Assembly: GCA_944474755.1 (NCBI GenBank)
Contig: OX104113.1
Coordinates: 47,135,644-47,199,643 of the forward strand
Reading direction: 5' to 3'
Length of the DNA stretch: 64,000 nt
Origin: Limnoperna fortunei
Taxonomy: Eukaryota; Mollusca; Bivalvia; Mytilida; Modiolidae
Shown here: piece by piece, positions 1 through 13,000 of the stretch
Numbering within the stretch: the first letter of the stretch is position 1
How the letters are laid out: each line of letters opens with the position of its first letter
Notes under the pieces: generated by a model
The model's database searches: none
Told to the model about the DNA's origin: nothing
Seen by the model: the letters and a program-made list of their open reading frames with translations, nothing else
Translations under genes and position numbers: made by a program

Positions 1-920
1 TTTCGTTCTATCTGGAATACGACAGGTCGTTAGTTAAATCTAATTTGAAGGAGAACTAATTTCAAATATTTCATATATGCCAATATGGAATCGGAAAACG
101 CCAAATTCTCATTGCAGACTTCGACTGCGAAACAGTTGTCGAAAAGAACACCTATTTCATTTTAACTTGTAAGAAAATAATTTATATTAATGTGGTGCAA
201 AACCTGTTCTAATTTAATGTCATAATTATACAACTCTCTTAGATAAGTACAATAGAAGTTTTGCCATTAATTTTAAATTTCACACTTTACGTCTCTCCTA
301 AATGGAGAGTAAATTATCTGAAAAGGAAAATACTTAGCTGAATTGTAACTTTTATTTAAGATCTTGAGCGCCCTACTTAAAACATTATCGTTCTCTCTGG
401 TCGTTTGAATATTTTCTAAATTACATAGCTAAACGATCCCGTTTTCGAAAAAAAACTTTTTGTTTTCAACGCCATGAATCCTTTTATCAAAATCACGCCG
501 TACTGGATAATTAATGTGAAATGACTCATCCTAATAATCTTATTTTGAATACTAAGTCCTGACAGATCAAGACTGAATACGATGAGATGTTTTATGACTG
601 GTGAATTCAAATATTTGTTCCTATTTATTAACAGAGTGCAGGTGGTTGTAAATCAATTGTTATTTTTGACTTGTTGAGTTGATTGATATAAATAAACTCG
701 TAAAAAGATCTACTGATTTGTATAAATATACTCATACAAAGATCTACTGACAGATATGGTAATGACATCCAGTTTATCATACATGGTTTTGTGATTTAGG
801 AAAAAAAGAAATATTTACTTTTGTAAACATGATGAAATATATTGCCTCATTTCATTTAATGAGAATCATTACGGGAATGAAATATATGATACTCAAAAAT
901 GACTTGTTTATTATTTGCAG
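1..920 (+). other. Intron of the Jagged gene, no feature seen
   Basis: This stretch is upstream of the first visible Jagged exon. I looked for the DSL-end exon, which should carry a Cys-rich pattern ending in split Arg, and saw none. The sequence is AT-rich, with no convincing ORF or repeat. Confidence 0.6.
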
Positions 921-1054
921 GTGTGCCTATGGTTGGCAGGGCGAGCTTTGTGACCAATGTATTCCGTATCCTGGGTGTAAACATGGTTCCTGTAACGGAT
1001 CACCATGGCAATGCTTTTGTGATTTAAATTGGGGTGGAACACTCTGTGATCAAG
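921..1054 (+). CDS. JAG1: Jagged exon: end of EGF1 and EGF2
   Basis: The acceptor is TTATTTGCAG and the donor CAAG|GTTAGA. The exon starts on the third base of a codon and ends one base into the next. It reads [19 protein letters not shown] and then a short EGF2 with NWGGTLCDQ, the conserved junction just after the DSL domain. Its first base completes an Arg codon whose first two bases lie in an upstream exon outside the window. Confidence 0.93.
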
Positions 1055-4000
1055 GTTAGACTGTGGAATTTAGTTTTACAAGGGGTCAGTGTGAGCTATT
1101 CTCCTCACTTGGCGTTCATCGTCGTCCGTAAACATTTCACATTTCTATCTTCTTGTCCAAAACCACTTGGGCAATTGAAACCAAACCTGGCAGGAATGCT
1201 TTTTGGATGGTTCTTAACAAAGTTTGAGTTTTTATCAAATATGAAACATTGCTGCCAGGGCCATTAATGCTTTCTGATTGGCTGAATTTCAAAAATCTTC
1301 TCATAAACCGATTGGCAGATTGATTTGAAATTATGCAGAAATGTACCTTAGATGGTCCTCTACAAAGTTTGATTTTTTTTGTGCCGATCCAAAATCCAAG
1401 ATGGCCGCAATCGCAGGACATACTTTAACATTGAACCCTATAGGAAAAGCATACAAACAACTTCTCCGAAACTGTTCCACACAGTGAAGAATAATTATTA
1501 AGAAATGGAGGTTGAATAGTTATCTTATTATTTTGAGTTATTTTAGCCAATTGCAAATTCAACATGGCTTCCAGGGCCACTTATGATTTCTGATGATCTT
1601 CTTCTCGTAAACCGCTTGGCAGATTGATTTGAAATATTGCAGAAATGCACCTTGGATGGTCCTCTACAAAATTTTGTTGTGCCGATCCAAAATCCAAGAT
1701 GGCCGCCATCGCAGGACTTAGTTGAACGTAGGACACTAAGGGAAAAGCATACAAACAACTACTTCTTCATGGAAACTGTTCCACGCAATGAAGCCAAATT
1801 ATAAAGAAAAGATGGTTGGATATTTATTTTATGATTTTGAGTTTTTCAAGACAATTCCAAACTGAACATGGCTTCCAGTGCCACTAATGCAAACAGCTTC
1901 TTCACATAAACCCTTAAGCATTTAATATGAAAATTCGCAAGAAAAGTCATGACTCTTAAAAGGTTTTTTTGTAAGTCAGGTGAGCAATACAGGCTCTTAA
2001 GAGCCTCTAGTTTACTTCAATCTGAAAAGTACGGCAAATACACAAAAACGATGCAGTTAAGTTGTATGGCTCAATTTCGTTCTACATATAATAAAATATC
2101 ATAGGCCTAGCAGCCGGTACGGCTTAATAACTTTTGCAGGTACGGCATGTAGTACCAATAACTTTTGCAGGGACGGCATGCCGTACCAATAATTTTCAGA
2201 AATAAAAAAAATTGTTCGTATTTTTCTATTTTTATCGGTGTCTTTTGACTCCTCTAATCTCAAATACATAGGCGTAGCAGCTTGTGCGGCTGGTACGGCT
2301 TCCGCCGTACCAATATCAAATGCGATGCTACGCCTCTGAATATGAGTTAAAACGCGGAGCGACAATTCGATTAACCTAGCGAAGTAAGACGTATACATGA
2401 TTTAAAGAGGCTGCTCAAAGCATCGATGCCCATACTCGTTATCAATGTGTCACATGGTTGGTACATCTTTAGTAGTGTTGCGCATACTGCAAATCGGCTC
2501 TTTATATATGATTGTCATGCCTTGGGTATAACAGATGTAATTAAACCGTGTTTGCTGTTTTTAACCAGACTCTTCAAACTAAGTTGAAAAGTTATGTATA
2601 TATATGTGACGTGTGTACCTTAAGGACACTTTTAGAACTTCGTTTCATGATATCTTTAGTGTTTGGTTTGAAACAATATTCTTCGGTGTGACAAGTAATT
2701 TTTATATTGTTGTAAGTTTTAACCTTTTTGCAGAGTTTCCAATTGTTATGAAACATATTTTAATCTTGACTGACCAAAAAGCATTTTGATACTCATAGGT
2801 GACTTTGATACATATGTTGTTCAGGACACCTATTTTTGACTGATAAAAATGTTGTTCCTAAGAGACTTGAAGTTAAGTTTTTTTTAAATCAAGTTTGCCA
2901 TGCATTGAAGGTTTTTGCTAACAAGTCCATAATTCTTTTAAAAAATATTTTCTTACTACGGCTTTCAATATGTACTATCAGTGTCTTAATGTTTACGTCT
3001 AAGTTCTTGTTAACCCAATTCGGCATTTGATTCGTTTGACCCATTGGTCCGTCATGAAAGTAGATTTTGCCAGTATTACGTAATTTTATCTGGCTTATAG
3101 TGGTTGTTAATTTGTTATAACATTCGACTGCGTTTAATTTCTTATCGAATTTTATGGAATACATTCGAATGTACCATTATTTGCAATTATTGTAATAGTA
3201 GTTTGGTGTTTAGCTAGTTGCAGTGTAAAGATATGTATTTACCACCATAACTTTATATGAATAAAAGCTCCTTTTTTAGTTTTAAGAATATACCAATATC
3301 CAGATCTGCTTTGTAAGAACGTAAAATAATATGTTGAAGAATATTATTGAAACCCTAGGTAAAATAATCAATCAAAACAAAATATTTTTCAGACCTCAAT
3401 TTCTGTGGACGACACCATCCATGTTTAAATGGTGGTATTTGTCTGAACTCGGCGCCAAATCAGTATGAATGCCAGTGTCCTGTGGGGTATTCTGGAAACA
3501 ACTGTCAAAGAAGTAAGTTACACGCATATTTTTTATTATTAATATTATGCATACCATCCACTAAAGATTTGTAGTTGGATTGATTTCTATTGTTGTTTAC
3601 ATTTTCATTATAAAGTGGTATTTTAAGTAAACTGTATAATAAGTTTAAGTACTAGTGTAGTCGCATTTTCAAAGACTGTAGAAACACTGTAGTTTCCCTC
3701 ACTATCTTTCAGCAAATTGTATGTTTTACTAATTACCTTTCAGCGGATTTAGCGTGCTCATCTAGTCCATGCCAAAACAATGCATTGTGTTCAAACATAA
3801 ATGGTGGATTTATGTGTGATTGTCGTCCAGGATGGACCGGCAGTTTATGTGAAGCGAGTAAGTTAAAATTTAAAAAAATTGTCACTAAAAAGCTTGCAGA
3901 TTACGCGACACGTAATTAGAAAATAATGTTAGTAACGATACATTAATGATGTACTACAAGAAAATATCATAACGTGATACAGAGATTGTAAATACATGTG

Positions 4001-7000
4001 GAAAGATAACATTTGGACAGAAAACTCAAAAACAAAAACACTCGCACAACAAAAAACCGAAATATAATGTACTGGTAACAAAACAGAAAATCGCAAATGA
4101 ACTCACTAAAATTTGGGATAAGCCTAGAAAGGAGCCTTCCACATGTGGCGCCTGACATCACCATTTTATGTGGATATCGATGCCTTTCTTGCCCGTTCAT
4201 TTTCTTTTTGTAACTTGTAACGGCTAGTGTTTGGCTTGGCTTTTTCAATGAGATTTTAAATTTAAACAAAATTCACTTACCAATTTCATTAATTTGTTTC
4301 TGCTAGATATCAACGAATGCATATCAAATCCCTGCTTACATGACGGTACGTGCATTGACGAAGTTAATAAATATCACTGTGAATGCTTGCCAAAATGGCA
4401 AGGGCCACATTGCCAGCTGGACAAAAAAGAATGTACCGGAAGTCCATGTGTTAATGCTCACACGTGTCATGATCTTGAGGGAGATTATGTCTGTGATTGT
4501 CAGAAAGGGTGGAAAGGCAAAAATTGTGATATCAGTAAGTATAGGGAATTTTACGCCATGCAGACTACTGAACTCACCAAATAAATCCAGAATAAAAAAA
4601 CCAAACCACCAGAAAATACTTATACTATCCAATGTGCAAACTAAAACAGTTAAAATCGTCTCACAAATTAATATTTCGAAACCTGTTATATACAATTACT
4701 GTAGAGACATTGCCCCAAAATTTTAATTTTATTTTTGAAAGTCTTATAAACGTAGATATACAAATCTACTGTACCTATCAGTACCTATCAGATATACGAG
4801 ACTACTGCATTGATTAATAGATATACGTTGTTAGTGTATCCAATACATTTTATATGAAAATAGGGCTCAGAACAGCCTTTTAGGTTAAATTTTGACGTGT
4901 AATTAAACACATATCGTATTTTGATAACATGTCGTCAACTGTAAATACTCAATACAGTTAAGGACACGGGTACCAGAATAGTTTATTTAAATACAACCAA
5001 AATAAAGGGGAAATTTATTCATGTACATTTAATGTAAATCAAATGTAATGTTCCAAGATAAATTACTAGTTATTCTGTTTCAAGGATTTTCTTTATTCGA
5101 TTTTTAATGAACTAAAATTAATATAATGGTATAATAAGAATAACACAATAGAAAAATATTTTTTATGTGATAAATATCAGACAGCCTTGTCACGTTTTTA
5201 TTGTAGATATCAATGACTGCCATCATCAATGTCAGAATGGGGCTCGATGTATAGTAAGTGCTATTTTTACCAATACAATACTAAACTCAAATTACTATAA
5301 CAGAAATCGCTTTTTATCTTTTAATAGTCCATTTTTATCACATTATTAAAACTTTGTTCATATTCTGATCGGATACATTACGAACCGTAAGCTCCTTTTA
5401 TATCTGTAGGATCTTGTCGCCGAGTACCACTGTGCATGTATGGCTGGATATACCGGACGCCATTGTGAAAGTGAAATACAAGAATGTGATAGCAATCCTT
5501 GTAAGAATGGAGCTTCTTGTCATGACCAGGTCGCTGGATATATATGTGAATGTGTTCTTGGTTTCACGGGATTTAATTGCGAGGTAAATAAGTTTAATAT
5601 CTTAAAATAGAGAAGACTAAAATAAATTTTAAATTTTGAATTTAACTGATACTACAAATTATAAACACCACAATGTATGTTTAAAATTACTGATAATGCA
5701 TTTCCTTGAAACGCTCTATCACTTAATTTATTTACGTCTCAACTCTTTTTATAGGTCGACATTGATCCTTGCTTTCCAAGTCCGTGTAGAAATGGTGCTA
5801 GCTGCTTTAATGTTCAAGGCGATTTTTACTGTCATTGTACAAAGGACAGAAAGGGAAGATATTGTGATGAAATCAAAACTACGTGCGATTCAGACACCTG
5901 TCAAGGTAAGAATAACTGGGATTGCTGATAAAAACATATTATATTAATGCCTATTGCATTAGTATACAACTTTTTAGCTCACCTGACCCAAAGGGTCAGT
6001 GTGAGCTATTCTCATCACTTTGCGTCCGTCGTCGTCGTCGTCGTCGTCGTCTTCGTCGTCGTCGGCCGTAAACTTTTTACATTTTAATCTTCTTCTCCAC
6101 AACCACTTGGCCAATTGGAACCAAACTTGGCAGGAATGTTTATTGGGTGGTTCTTAACAAAGTTTGAGTTTTTGGTGCTGATCAAATATGAAACATGGCT
6201 GCCAGGGCCATTAATGTGTTCTGATTGGCTGAAATTCAAAAATCTTCTTCTCATAAACTGCTTGGCAGATTGATTTGAAATATTGCAGAAATGTACCTTA
6301 GATGGTCCTCTACAAAGTTTGAGTTTTTTGTGCCGATCCAAAATCCAAGATGGCCGCCATCGCAGGACATAGGTTAACATAGGACCCTATGGGAAAACAT
6401 ATAAACAACTTCTTCTATGAAACTGTTCCACAGAATGAAGCCAAATTAATAAGGAAATGAAGGTTGCATAATTATTTTATTGTTTTGGGTTTTTCGAGCC
6501 AATTGCAAATTCAACATGGCTTCCAGGGCCATTAATGTGTTCTGATTGGCTGAAATTCAAAAATCTTCTTCTCATAAACTGCTTGGCAGATTGATTTGAA
6601 ATATTGCAGAAATGTACCTTAGATGGTCCTCTACAAAGTTTGAGTTTTTTGTGCCGATCCAAAATCCAAGATGGCCGCCATCGCAGGACATAGTTTAACA
6701 TAGGACCCTAAGGGAAAAACATATAAACAACTTCTTCTATGAAACTGTTCCACACAATGAAGCCAAATTAATAAGGAAATGAAGGTTGCATAATTATCTT
6801 ATTGTTTTGGGTTTTTCGAGCCAATTGCAAATTTAACATGGCTTCCAGGGCCGTTAATGTGTTCTGATTGGCTGAAATTCAAAAATCTTTTTCTCATAAA
6901 CTGCTTGGCAGATTGATTTGAAATATTTCAGAAATGTACCTTTGATAGTCCTCTACAAAGTTTGAGTTGTTTGTTCCGATCCAAAATCCAAGATGGCCGC

Positions 7001-10000
7001 CATCGCAGGACATAGTTTTACATAGGACCCTATGGGAAAAACATATAAACAACTTCTTCTCTGAAACTGTTCCACACAATGAAGCCAAATTAATAAGGAA
7101 ATGAAGGTTGCATAATTATCTTATTATTTTGGGTTTTTCCAGCCAATTGCAAATTCAACATGGCTTCCAGGACCATTAATGCGTTCTGATTGGCTGAAAT
7201 TCAAAAATCTTCTTCTCATAAACTGCTTGGCAAATTGATTTAAAATATAGCAGAAATGTACCTTATGTGGTCCTCTACAAGGTTTGAGTTTTTTGTTCCG
7301 ATCCCAAATCCAAGATGGCCGCCATCACAGGACATAGTTTAACATAGGACCATATGGGAAAAACATACAAACAACGTCTTCTCTGAAACTGTTCCACACA
7401 AATGAAGCCAAATTATGAAGAAATGATTAATGGATATTTATCTTATTATTTTGAGTTTTTTGAGCCAATTGCAAATTGAACATGGCTTCCAGGGCAACTA
7501 ATGGGTTCTGATTGGCTGAAATTTCAAAAATCTTCTTTTTACAAACCGCTTAGCAGATTGATTTGAAATATTGCATAAATGTACCTTAGATGGTCCTCTA
7601 CAAAATTTTAGTTTTTTGTGGCGATCTATATTCCAAGAGGCCACCACGGTGGAACACAGCTTAACATAGGACCCTATGGGAAAACCATACAAACAGCTTC
7701 TTCTCTGAAACTCAGTTCCACACAATTTAACCAAATAATGCAGAAGTGATAGTAATCTTATTATTTTAAGTATGTTTCGAGCCGATAGGAAATTCAACAT
7801 GACTGCCAGAGCTGCAAATGCGTTCTGACTGGCTGAGATTATAAAATTCGTTTTCTCACAAACAGCTTGGCAGATTTTAGGATATGTGATATTGTATGGT
7901 TCTCTACCAATTTTGAGTTGTTTGTTTCGATCCAAAATACAAGATTGCTGCCACTATGGAACATCACTTAACATACTAACCTATGAAAAAACAAAAACTG
8001 TTTCTTCTCAGAAACACTCCTACTGCTGATTGTAAATTCAACATGTCAACATTCATAGAAACAGCATCGTCACATAAACTCTTTAGCATTTAATATCAAA
8101 ATTTGCAAGAAAAGTATTGTCTTAAAAAGTTTTTTTGTAAGTCAGGTGAGCGATACAGGCTCTTAAGAGCCTCTAGTTTAATAACATGTCGATTGAGGTG
8201 TAACTCTTTCGCACTGAGTAGTTGTGCGGTCAATCAACTGACGTGACGTTATACAAATTTAATTTCAAGGAAAGTAGTTCCAATAATCGTGTATTGTATA
8301 CGTATGATATAAACGAATTTGCATCGGATGGGCGGCATTCAATTGTGTATTTGCGGAATTTTTATGAATTCATAAAGCACATCGTTCTTTGACCACTTGC
8401 ATGTTCTTGTATTTTTTCCGAGATTAATACTTATATATTTTGCATTATTGTATAATATTATGTTTTTGTGCGCAAAACAAACCTGCTGATTTGAATAGGA
8501 CAACACCGACAAGATCCAATTTCGACATGTTAACATGTTGTTCTTATCTTAGACGAATAGCTGTGTACATATTAAAGTGTTAAATTCTCAGTAGACAGAC
8601 AAGTATTACTTTTAATGTGGTCGCAATCGCGCACAGCAAACAGCTGCAACAATGTCTTGTAGAAAAGCACATTTAGGGTGACAATCTTGTCTCTTCTTAG
8701 GCAAATTGCTGGTCGATGACGCCATGATATCGTCAGCATTATCTCTTAATGTAAACAGTATGTTTGTATTTATTGCAGAAACGGTGTGACTTCACCCAAA
8801 ACCACTATGTCGTTTAGTAGTATTTTTTAAATACACAAATGAATATTAAGGAAGCATGTATTTAATGATTACCAAACAACTGCACTTTTCATGAAATATA
8901 AATAAATTTAAGTAAGTCTTTTTGTTATAAAAAACTTTCTTAAATGTTGACTGAACGTCAGCCAAATGATTTATATAAACTCTGTCAAAAAGGATAATTT
9001 GTAATTTAGTAAGTCAACCCATGGCGCGTTTCTGAAACATTTCTTTTTTATTTGTATTTATATGTTGTTGTTTTAGACTTCTATAGTTTTAGTACTTACC
9101 ATGTGTGTCAAAAGGATAAAACTATAAATTTTATTTTAAATTTTAGTGATTGACAGCTGCACAATAGCTTTACCTAATAACAGTTCTATAGGTGGCGTGC
9201 AGCTGATCTCCTCTAATGTTTGTGGTAAAAATGGGATATGTATTAGTAGACCTGGAGGACAGTATAGTTGTGTCTGTTACACTGGATTTAGTGGAACATA
9301 CTGTCATGAGAGTAGGTAACATCATGTGTGTTTGGTTTATCTTCTCTTATTTTGTTATATTTTGTTATTTTCCTGAAAAGCAATTTGACTAATTGTTGGT
9401 ATCACAAAAGATTTATTTTTAAAAGTATCCCGACAGCCCACCCTTATTTCAAAATGACAGCTTTTGGTAACAATTAAATATTTTAAATTCGAAAACCATC
9501 GTTCATCGTTTGGCAAAATTAAAAAGGTGTTGAAAATATGTAACGTTACATAAAATTACAGTTGTCCATATTAAAAAAATTATCAAAATGTCAAGTGATA
9601 TTATGAAATCACTGATATGAAGATGGTGATTGCATTTAAAATGAATAGTGAAATATTTCTGCCTTATTAGTTTTCATAACCGTGCTGATATAAAGGCTTT
9701 TGACAAAAATATTTGCCTGAGCAGAATATAATACAGGTGACTTATAATCCGAGTAAGAGTTAATGCTGTAAATTATTTAAAGAATAATTTTTATATTTGG
9801 ATAAAGGAGTTTAAATTACTTGTAGAAAATGTCGAAATAAAGTAACTTATCTTTCAGATATTAACGATTGTTTAAGTAGTCCTTGTCAGAATTCAGGCAC
9901 ATGTGTAGATATGGTAAACTCATTCCAATGTATTTGTAAAGATGGATACGAAGGCGTTTTGTGTAACATCAGTAAGTATTATAAATGTATACTAGACTGT

Positions 10001-13000
10001 CTTTAACCAAAATCAAATGTTATCTATTGAGTGTTAATACAATAACTGTCAGTTTACTTTGCCAACCTATATATAATAGAACAATATCTGGGATCAATTT
10101 ATTTATGAGAACACAAGAAACAAGAGCCGAAACTCAAAGTCAAGAGACAATTACAAATCTGGATTAATATAAACACACAAAACAAAAACCAAAAGCGCAA
10201 AAAACAGAAAATGAGTAACCCGAACTCGATAACAACCATGGGTACACTCTGGTTCTCCGGTCGAGTAAGTAGTGCCTGCCTCTAATTAGAGACCTGTCGA
10301 GTTACTCATTGTCATGTCTTTGAAAAAGTCAAATCCAGGAATAGGAAATACAATATATGACTCAGCGAAAATGTCTTATCGTATTGAAGCCAATTTCGTA
10401 GAATTACTTAGGTCTTTAAGTCATTATTTCGATGGTATTAGTTTTTCATGCAAGATACTTTACAGTGTTACATGTAAAGTTCTAGTGTAGTTCCACACAA
10501 TTAAGGTAAATTATGCAGAAATTAAGCTTGGATAACTATCTATTTTTGAGTTTTTTTTAGCAAATTGGAAATTCAACACGTCTGCCAGAGCTGCAAATGC
10601 GTTCTGATTGGCTGAAATTTAAAAATTCTTTTCCTCACAAACCGCTTGAAGGAAGGAATTGTAATATTGTAGAAATGGAATCTTGGATAGTAATCTGATT
10701 ATTTTGAGTTTTTCAAGCCGATATGAAATTCAACATGGCTGCCAAAGCAGCAAATGCTTTCTGAAATTTTGATGAAATTCGTTTTCTCAAAAACTACGTG
10801 ACAGAAGGGATTATGATATTGTAGAAATGCACCTCAGATAGTCCGCTACTAATTTTGAGTTTTTTGTTTCGATCCAAAATACATGGAACATCACATAGTA
10901 ACGTATGAGAAAAACATAAAACGACTTCTTATCAGAAACTATCATGCAAATTACTGCTGATTGGATATTAAACATGGCAACATTCATAGAAACAACATCT
11001 TCATAAATTTTATATCAAAATTTGCAGAAAAAGTCATGTCTCTTAAAAAGATTTTTATAAGTCAGGTGAGCGATGCAGGCTCTTAAAAGTCTTTAGTCTT
11101 TCTAATACAATGCCCTGTGAAGAAATATTAACAATAAATAGAGACAAATAATACTAAAAACTAAAATCGGAACAAAGCGTATTAAGCTCAGTCTAATTAA
11201 AATTAAATCTTTCACCTGGTTCCCATTCTTCTGCTGTCTCAAATGAAAAAATCGGGGAGAAGGTGTAAGATTTCTTTTAAATTGGACTGAAATGACATTG
11301 CATCGCTTTCTATTCATGCGCCACAGACAACTTCATCCTTAAAGCTGAATCTATAGTGCTATTAATGTTAACTAAAAGAACAAATCAACAAATCTGTTTT
11401 ATATTTTAGACGGGCACTACATGTGTTCATTTTTGTTAAACAGATAAAGATGACTGTTTACCCAATCCTTGTAGAAACGGTGGGCATTGCATTGACTTGG
11501 TGGCGGATTTCATTTGTCAGTGTCCAGATGTGTGGAAAGGCAAAACGTGCACATTAAGTAAGTGAACATGGCGCGGAACATTAATTCATGGATGTCGTAA
11601 AACTAAAGCTTGAAACTGCAATAAAGGTATAATATTTATGATTTGTCATAGACAATAAGTTATGTGGTGCATATTTAGTAACACATATTATTTATTTCGG
11701 AAATATTAGAAATTTGCATTCAGTAAACAAGAAATTAATGGATTCTGAAACGGAGTTAATAATTACGTAATTTTTATTATTCTGTATTGCCTATCAAATG
11801 ATTCTTTAAAATAATATCAACAAAAACTGCATATTATGAACTTATATGACACAATTCCTATCTATATATCCTACAAAAACATACTTAAACTGCTAAGTAA
11901 CAGCCGCGAAATGATTGAAATTGCTTATGTCGTGTGGGTGTATTTATCTGTATTACGTACTATATTTACATACTGTTCAGGTGTCTTCCAAATACAGTTA
12001 TAAAATTCTACTGTTTCAGAAACTTCTCATTGTGATAACTCAACATGTTTGAACAATGGCCTATGTACTGACCTAGAAACCACCTTTACATGTCAGTGTC
12101 CACAGAATTATGAAGGAAGCACTTGTCAGATAAGTAAGTGGTTACCACACTTGGTATCCGTCTTCTTAAAAAGCCACAATGTTTTATTTATTTCTAATCC
12201 CGATAGAATATTATGATTTATTTACACAAATTTTGAAAGTGACAACTTTCGTCTCTCGCCTAATTCATCGGCTAAATGATGCTATCAATAAAATTTGATC
12301 AACCTACCCTAATTGATAAAACGTTATATTTTATGATTCACTTTATCTGACTCCAGAAGCAATTGTCTAGACAATTGAATGTTTTTAAATTATTTTTAAG
12401 TCGCGCATTAAAACATAAAAATATCAGTAAGGCGTTTTCGTTACAGAATCTGTATATTTATGTGATGGCTTGCCTTGTAAAAATCACGGAACTTGCGTAA
12501 ACAGTGGAGACAGCGTTACTTGCATTTGTAAAGATGGCTATGAAGGACCTCAGTGCGAAACCAATATAAATGATTGCAATCCATTCCCGTGGTATGTGCT
12601 TCAAAAAATATGTTCACAAGCACGAAACGCCTTTCAGAGACATTGTCTTCTAAGATCAAACAGACAAGTACCCATGCACAAATATTATCTCGTGTTTTAT
12701 TTATATAAATAGCACAGACATTTTAGCACTAAAATTTCGGTGATCAAGTACACAAATCATATGTCAGTTTTGAAAAATGGTAAACTGAGTAAAGGATTAA
12801 ATTTAAGACATAATTCATCGCTGCCCCTTTTTATTGATTATTGAACATGAGCAGGCATTGTACTCGAAAATATTTTTGCCATGCGTTTGTGACTGGTCAA
12901 ATATTATGATTATTATGCCTGACCATATTTAAGTAATTAATAAATTTGGGCAGACATAAATTACTTCGATTCTTTTATGACAATGGGGAATTTTCAAATT

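Noticed and set aside
1..920. Search for the DSL-domain exon of the Jagged gene
   Set aside because: No segment has the needed Cys pattern ending in a split Arg codon with a GT donor, so the exon must lie upstream of the window.
4336..4726. Overlapping ORFs of 119 and 128 codons on both strands
   Set aside because: They are other-frame readings over Jagged EGF5-6; only the EGF frame has family signal.
6084..7935. Several minus-strand ORFs with [20 protein letters not shown]
   Set aside because: They recur because the tandem core of the repeat lacks stops in that frame; copies differ by frameshifts, so not a protein-coding family.
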